Shown here in pieces: positions 5,749-7,260 of a DNA stretch of 7,260 nt. The stretch is from JBKHYG01 sp046565595 (GTDB taxonomy: Bacteria; Actinomycetota; AC-67): NCBI GenBank assembly GCA_046565595.1, contig JBKHYG010000018.1, positions 1 through 7,260 on the forward strand, read 5' to 3'. A program made the translations under genes and the position numbers. The notes beneath the pieces are model-generated. The model did no database searches, was not told where the DNA came from, and worked only from the letters and a program-made list of their open reading frames with translations. Every line of letters begins with the position of its first letter. The first letter of the stretch is position 1.

Positions 5749-7260
5749 CCTTCCTCTCCCCGGCTCGCTTTGACGACCTTGTCCTGAACATTGCCAGGAG
5801 CTTCCTCGTAGTGGCTGAAGGTCAACGAGAAGGAACCCCGGCCAGCGGTCATGGACCGAAGATCGGTGGCATAACGCTGCATCTCGGCCATCGGCACGGT
5901 CGCTGTGATCTGAGTGAAGCCTCCTCCGACCGCGTCGGTTCCCTCTGGTCGTCCTCGACGGCTCGACAGGTCCCCCATGATGTCACCCACGGCGTCATCG
6001 GGGATCGTCACGATGACCCTGCCGAGCGGCTCGAGCAGAACGAGCCCGGCCTTCTCGACCGCCTCTCGGAAGGCCGCCCCGCCAGCGAGCTGGAAGGCCA
6101 TGTCGCTCGAGTCCACCGAATGGTGTTTGCCGTCGAACACCTTGGCCTTCACATCTACCACGGGGTAGCCAGCCAGCGGGCCCTTGCCCAGTTCCTGCTG
6201 GATCCCTTTATCGACGGCCGGGATGTAGTTGCGGGGGATCGCCCCACCGACCACCGCGTCCTCGAACTGGTAGCCGGTTCCACGCGGGAGAGGAGACACC
6301 TCGACGCTTGCTCTGGCGAACTGCCCATGGCCTCCGGTCTGCTTCTTGATCTGACCCTCGGCGCTTGCGGTGCCTCGGATCGTCTCGCGGTAGGCAACCT
6401 TGGGGAGGTCCGACTCGACCTGAACATTGTTGCGTTCGAGCTTGTGGATCACGACCTGCAGATGGGCCTCGCCGAGGCCCCCGATGACGGTCTCGTGGGT
6501 CTCCTCTCGACGCTCCCACTTGAAGGAGGGATCCTCGGCCTCGATCTTGTGCAACGCGGTGGATAGCTTGTCTTCGTCTCCTCGAGACTTGGGTCTTATC
6601 GCCAGGTGATAGACCGGCTCGGGGAAGGTGATCGCAGACATGACGGTTGGATCGCCCTTGGCGCCGAAGGTGTCGCCTGTGAATGTGTCGTTCAGCTTCG
6701 CGCACACCACGATGTCGCCCGCATGAGCCTCGGTCATCTCGACCTGCTCCTTCCCTCGAAGCGTCATCAGGTTGTGCAGCTTCTCCTCGTGGCCTCGGGT
6801 GTGATTGTTCAGCACATCGTCGATCTTCAGAACGCCTTGATAGACGCGGAGGAACGAGAGACGACCCACGAAGGGGTCGTTCAAGGTCTTGAACACCTGT
6901 GCGAGCACAGGCGCGTCCTCCTTGCATTCCACCCGCACCTCCTGGCCGTCGCGGAGCGCAGGACGCCCGGGCAGTTCGCTCGGGTCGGGGCACTCGTCGT
7001 CGATGAACTCGAGGACCAGATCGACGCCGACCCCCGTGGTAGCCGAGCACGCCAGGACCGGCACCGCGACACCGGCGGCGACGGCCTTGTGTAAGGCGGC
7101 GACGGTCTCCTTACGGTCGATCGTCTCGGAGTTCAGGTAGCGCTCCATGAGCGCATCATCCACCTGTACCACGGTATCCAAGAGTTCCTCATGCAGGGTC
7201 GACTCGAGCGAGGTGTGGTGATCGTCTGGCAAGGGATGGTCGTCACGCTTGCCGTCTGAA
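5745..7260 (-). CDS. Elongation factor G-like translation GTPase (FusA2/EF-G2 type), 5' end beyond window
   Basis: This is the C-terminal 504 residues of an EF-G-family GTPase, read from the window edge; about 190-200 residues carrying GTP-binding motifs G1-G4 are outside. Numbering from the first visible whole codon (7259), the G5 motif SATTGVGV is at 72-79, domain II at about 120-205 (FLRVYQGVLK, then AGDIVVCAKL), and domain III at about 210-275 with GGLGEAHLQV. Domain IV begins near 288; it holds the loop TGGHGQF (308-314) and the tip loop with H380 followed by SVDSSDMAF, the counterpart of the translocation histidine region of EF-G. Domain V (about 410-487) has IPDDAVGDIMGDLSSRRG and ends HYEEAP. 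The domain II wording and ASAEGQIKKQTGGHGQF resemble the second, EF-G-like paralogue of actinobacteria (M. tuberculosis Rv0120c, fusA2) more than the primary fusA of the str operon, and no rpsG or tuf is adjacent. A TTG at 7232 is not the start, because the frame stays open to the edge. Confidence 0.88.
   Translation of the reverse strand, partial: SDGKRDDHPLPDDHHTSLESTLHEELLDTVVQVDDALMERYLNSETIDRKETVAALHKAVAAGVAVPVLACSATTGVGVDLVLEFIDDECPDPSELPGRPALRDGQEVRVECKEDAPVLAQVFKTLNDPFVGRLSFLRVYQGVLKIDDVLNNHTRGHEEKLHNLMTLRGKEQVEMTEAHAGDIVVCAKLNDTFTGDTFGAKGDPTVMSAITFPEPVYHLAIRPKSRGDEDKLSTALHKIEAEDPSFKWERREETHETVIGGLGEAHLQVVIHKLERNNVQVESDLPKVAYRETIRGTASAEGQIKKQTGGHGQFARASVEVSPLPRGTGYQFEDAVVGGAIPRNYIPAVDKGIQQELGKGPLAGYPVVDVKAKVFDGKHHSVDSSDMAFQLAGGAAFREAVEKAGLVLLEPLGRVIVTIPDDAVGDIMGDLSSRRGRPEGTDAVGGGFTQITATVPMAEMQRYATDLRSMTAGRGSFSLTFSHYEEAPGNVQDKVVKASRGEEG

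Noticed and set aside
5505..6566. 353-residue open frame on the plus strand
   Set aside because: It is antisense across the junction of the EF-G-like and protease genes and shows no recognisable domain.
1..7260. CRISPR arrays, insertion sequences, phage or attachment sites
   Set aside because: No regularly spaced repeats, transposase or integrase motifs, or tRNA 3' end duplication were seen.

Overview
The window reads as ordinary chromosome from a GC-rich (roughly 60% by eye) bacterium, most likely an actinomycete-lineage organism. The pointers are a thrS gene followed directly by an Ap4A-type HIT gene (the order known from Mycobacterium, Rv2614c-Rv2613c), an EF-G-like factor of the FusA2/EF-G2 type, and strong G/C preference at third codon positions. 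The class cannot be fixed from the sequence. Acidimicrobiia or a similar deep branch is only a guess. No phage, insertion sequence, CRISPR or plasmid signal is visible.

Left part (1-1845): a tRNA-Arg(UCU) gene at 41-114 on the plus strand is followed by a 146-base spacer and then a gene for a secreted LVIVD-repeat (beta-propeller-like) protein (261-1784). A 61-base leader with two hairpins leads into thrS. The second hairpin sits exactly between a strong Shine-Dalgarno sequence and the GTG start codon.

Middle (1846-4136): threonyl-tRNA synthetase lacking the usual N-terminal TGS domain, then a HIT-family hydrolase or phosphorylase whose ATG overlaps the thrS stop by one base. Aminoacyl-tRNA synthetases make Ap4A as a side product and HIT enzymes of this group degrade it, so the pair makes biochemical sense.

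Right part (4216-7260, minus strand): an EF-G-like translation GTPase, cut by the window edge so that its P-loop and the other G1-G4 motifs are missing, overlaps by ATGA with a gene for a secreted HExxH zinc metalloprotease. The thrS-HIT unit and this unit converge on a 79-base spacer that can form a sizeable imperfect hairpin.

I see no convincing undescribed system. The points most worth checking are the hairpin-bridged ribosome binding site of thrS, the TGS-less synthetase, and the tight coupling of a translation factor to an exported protease.
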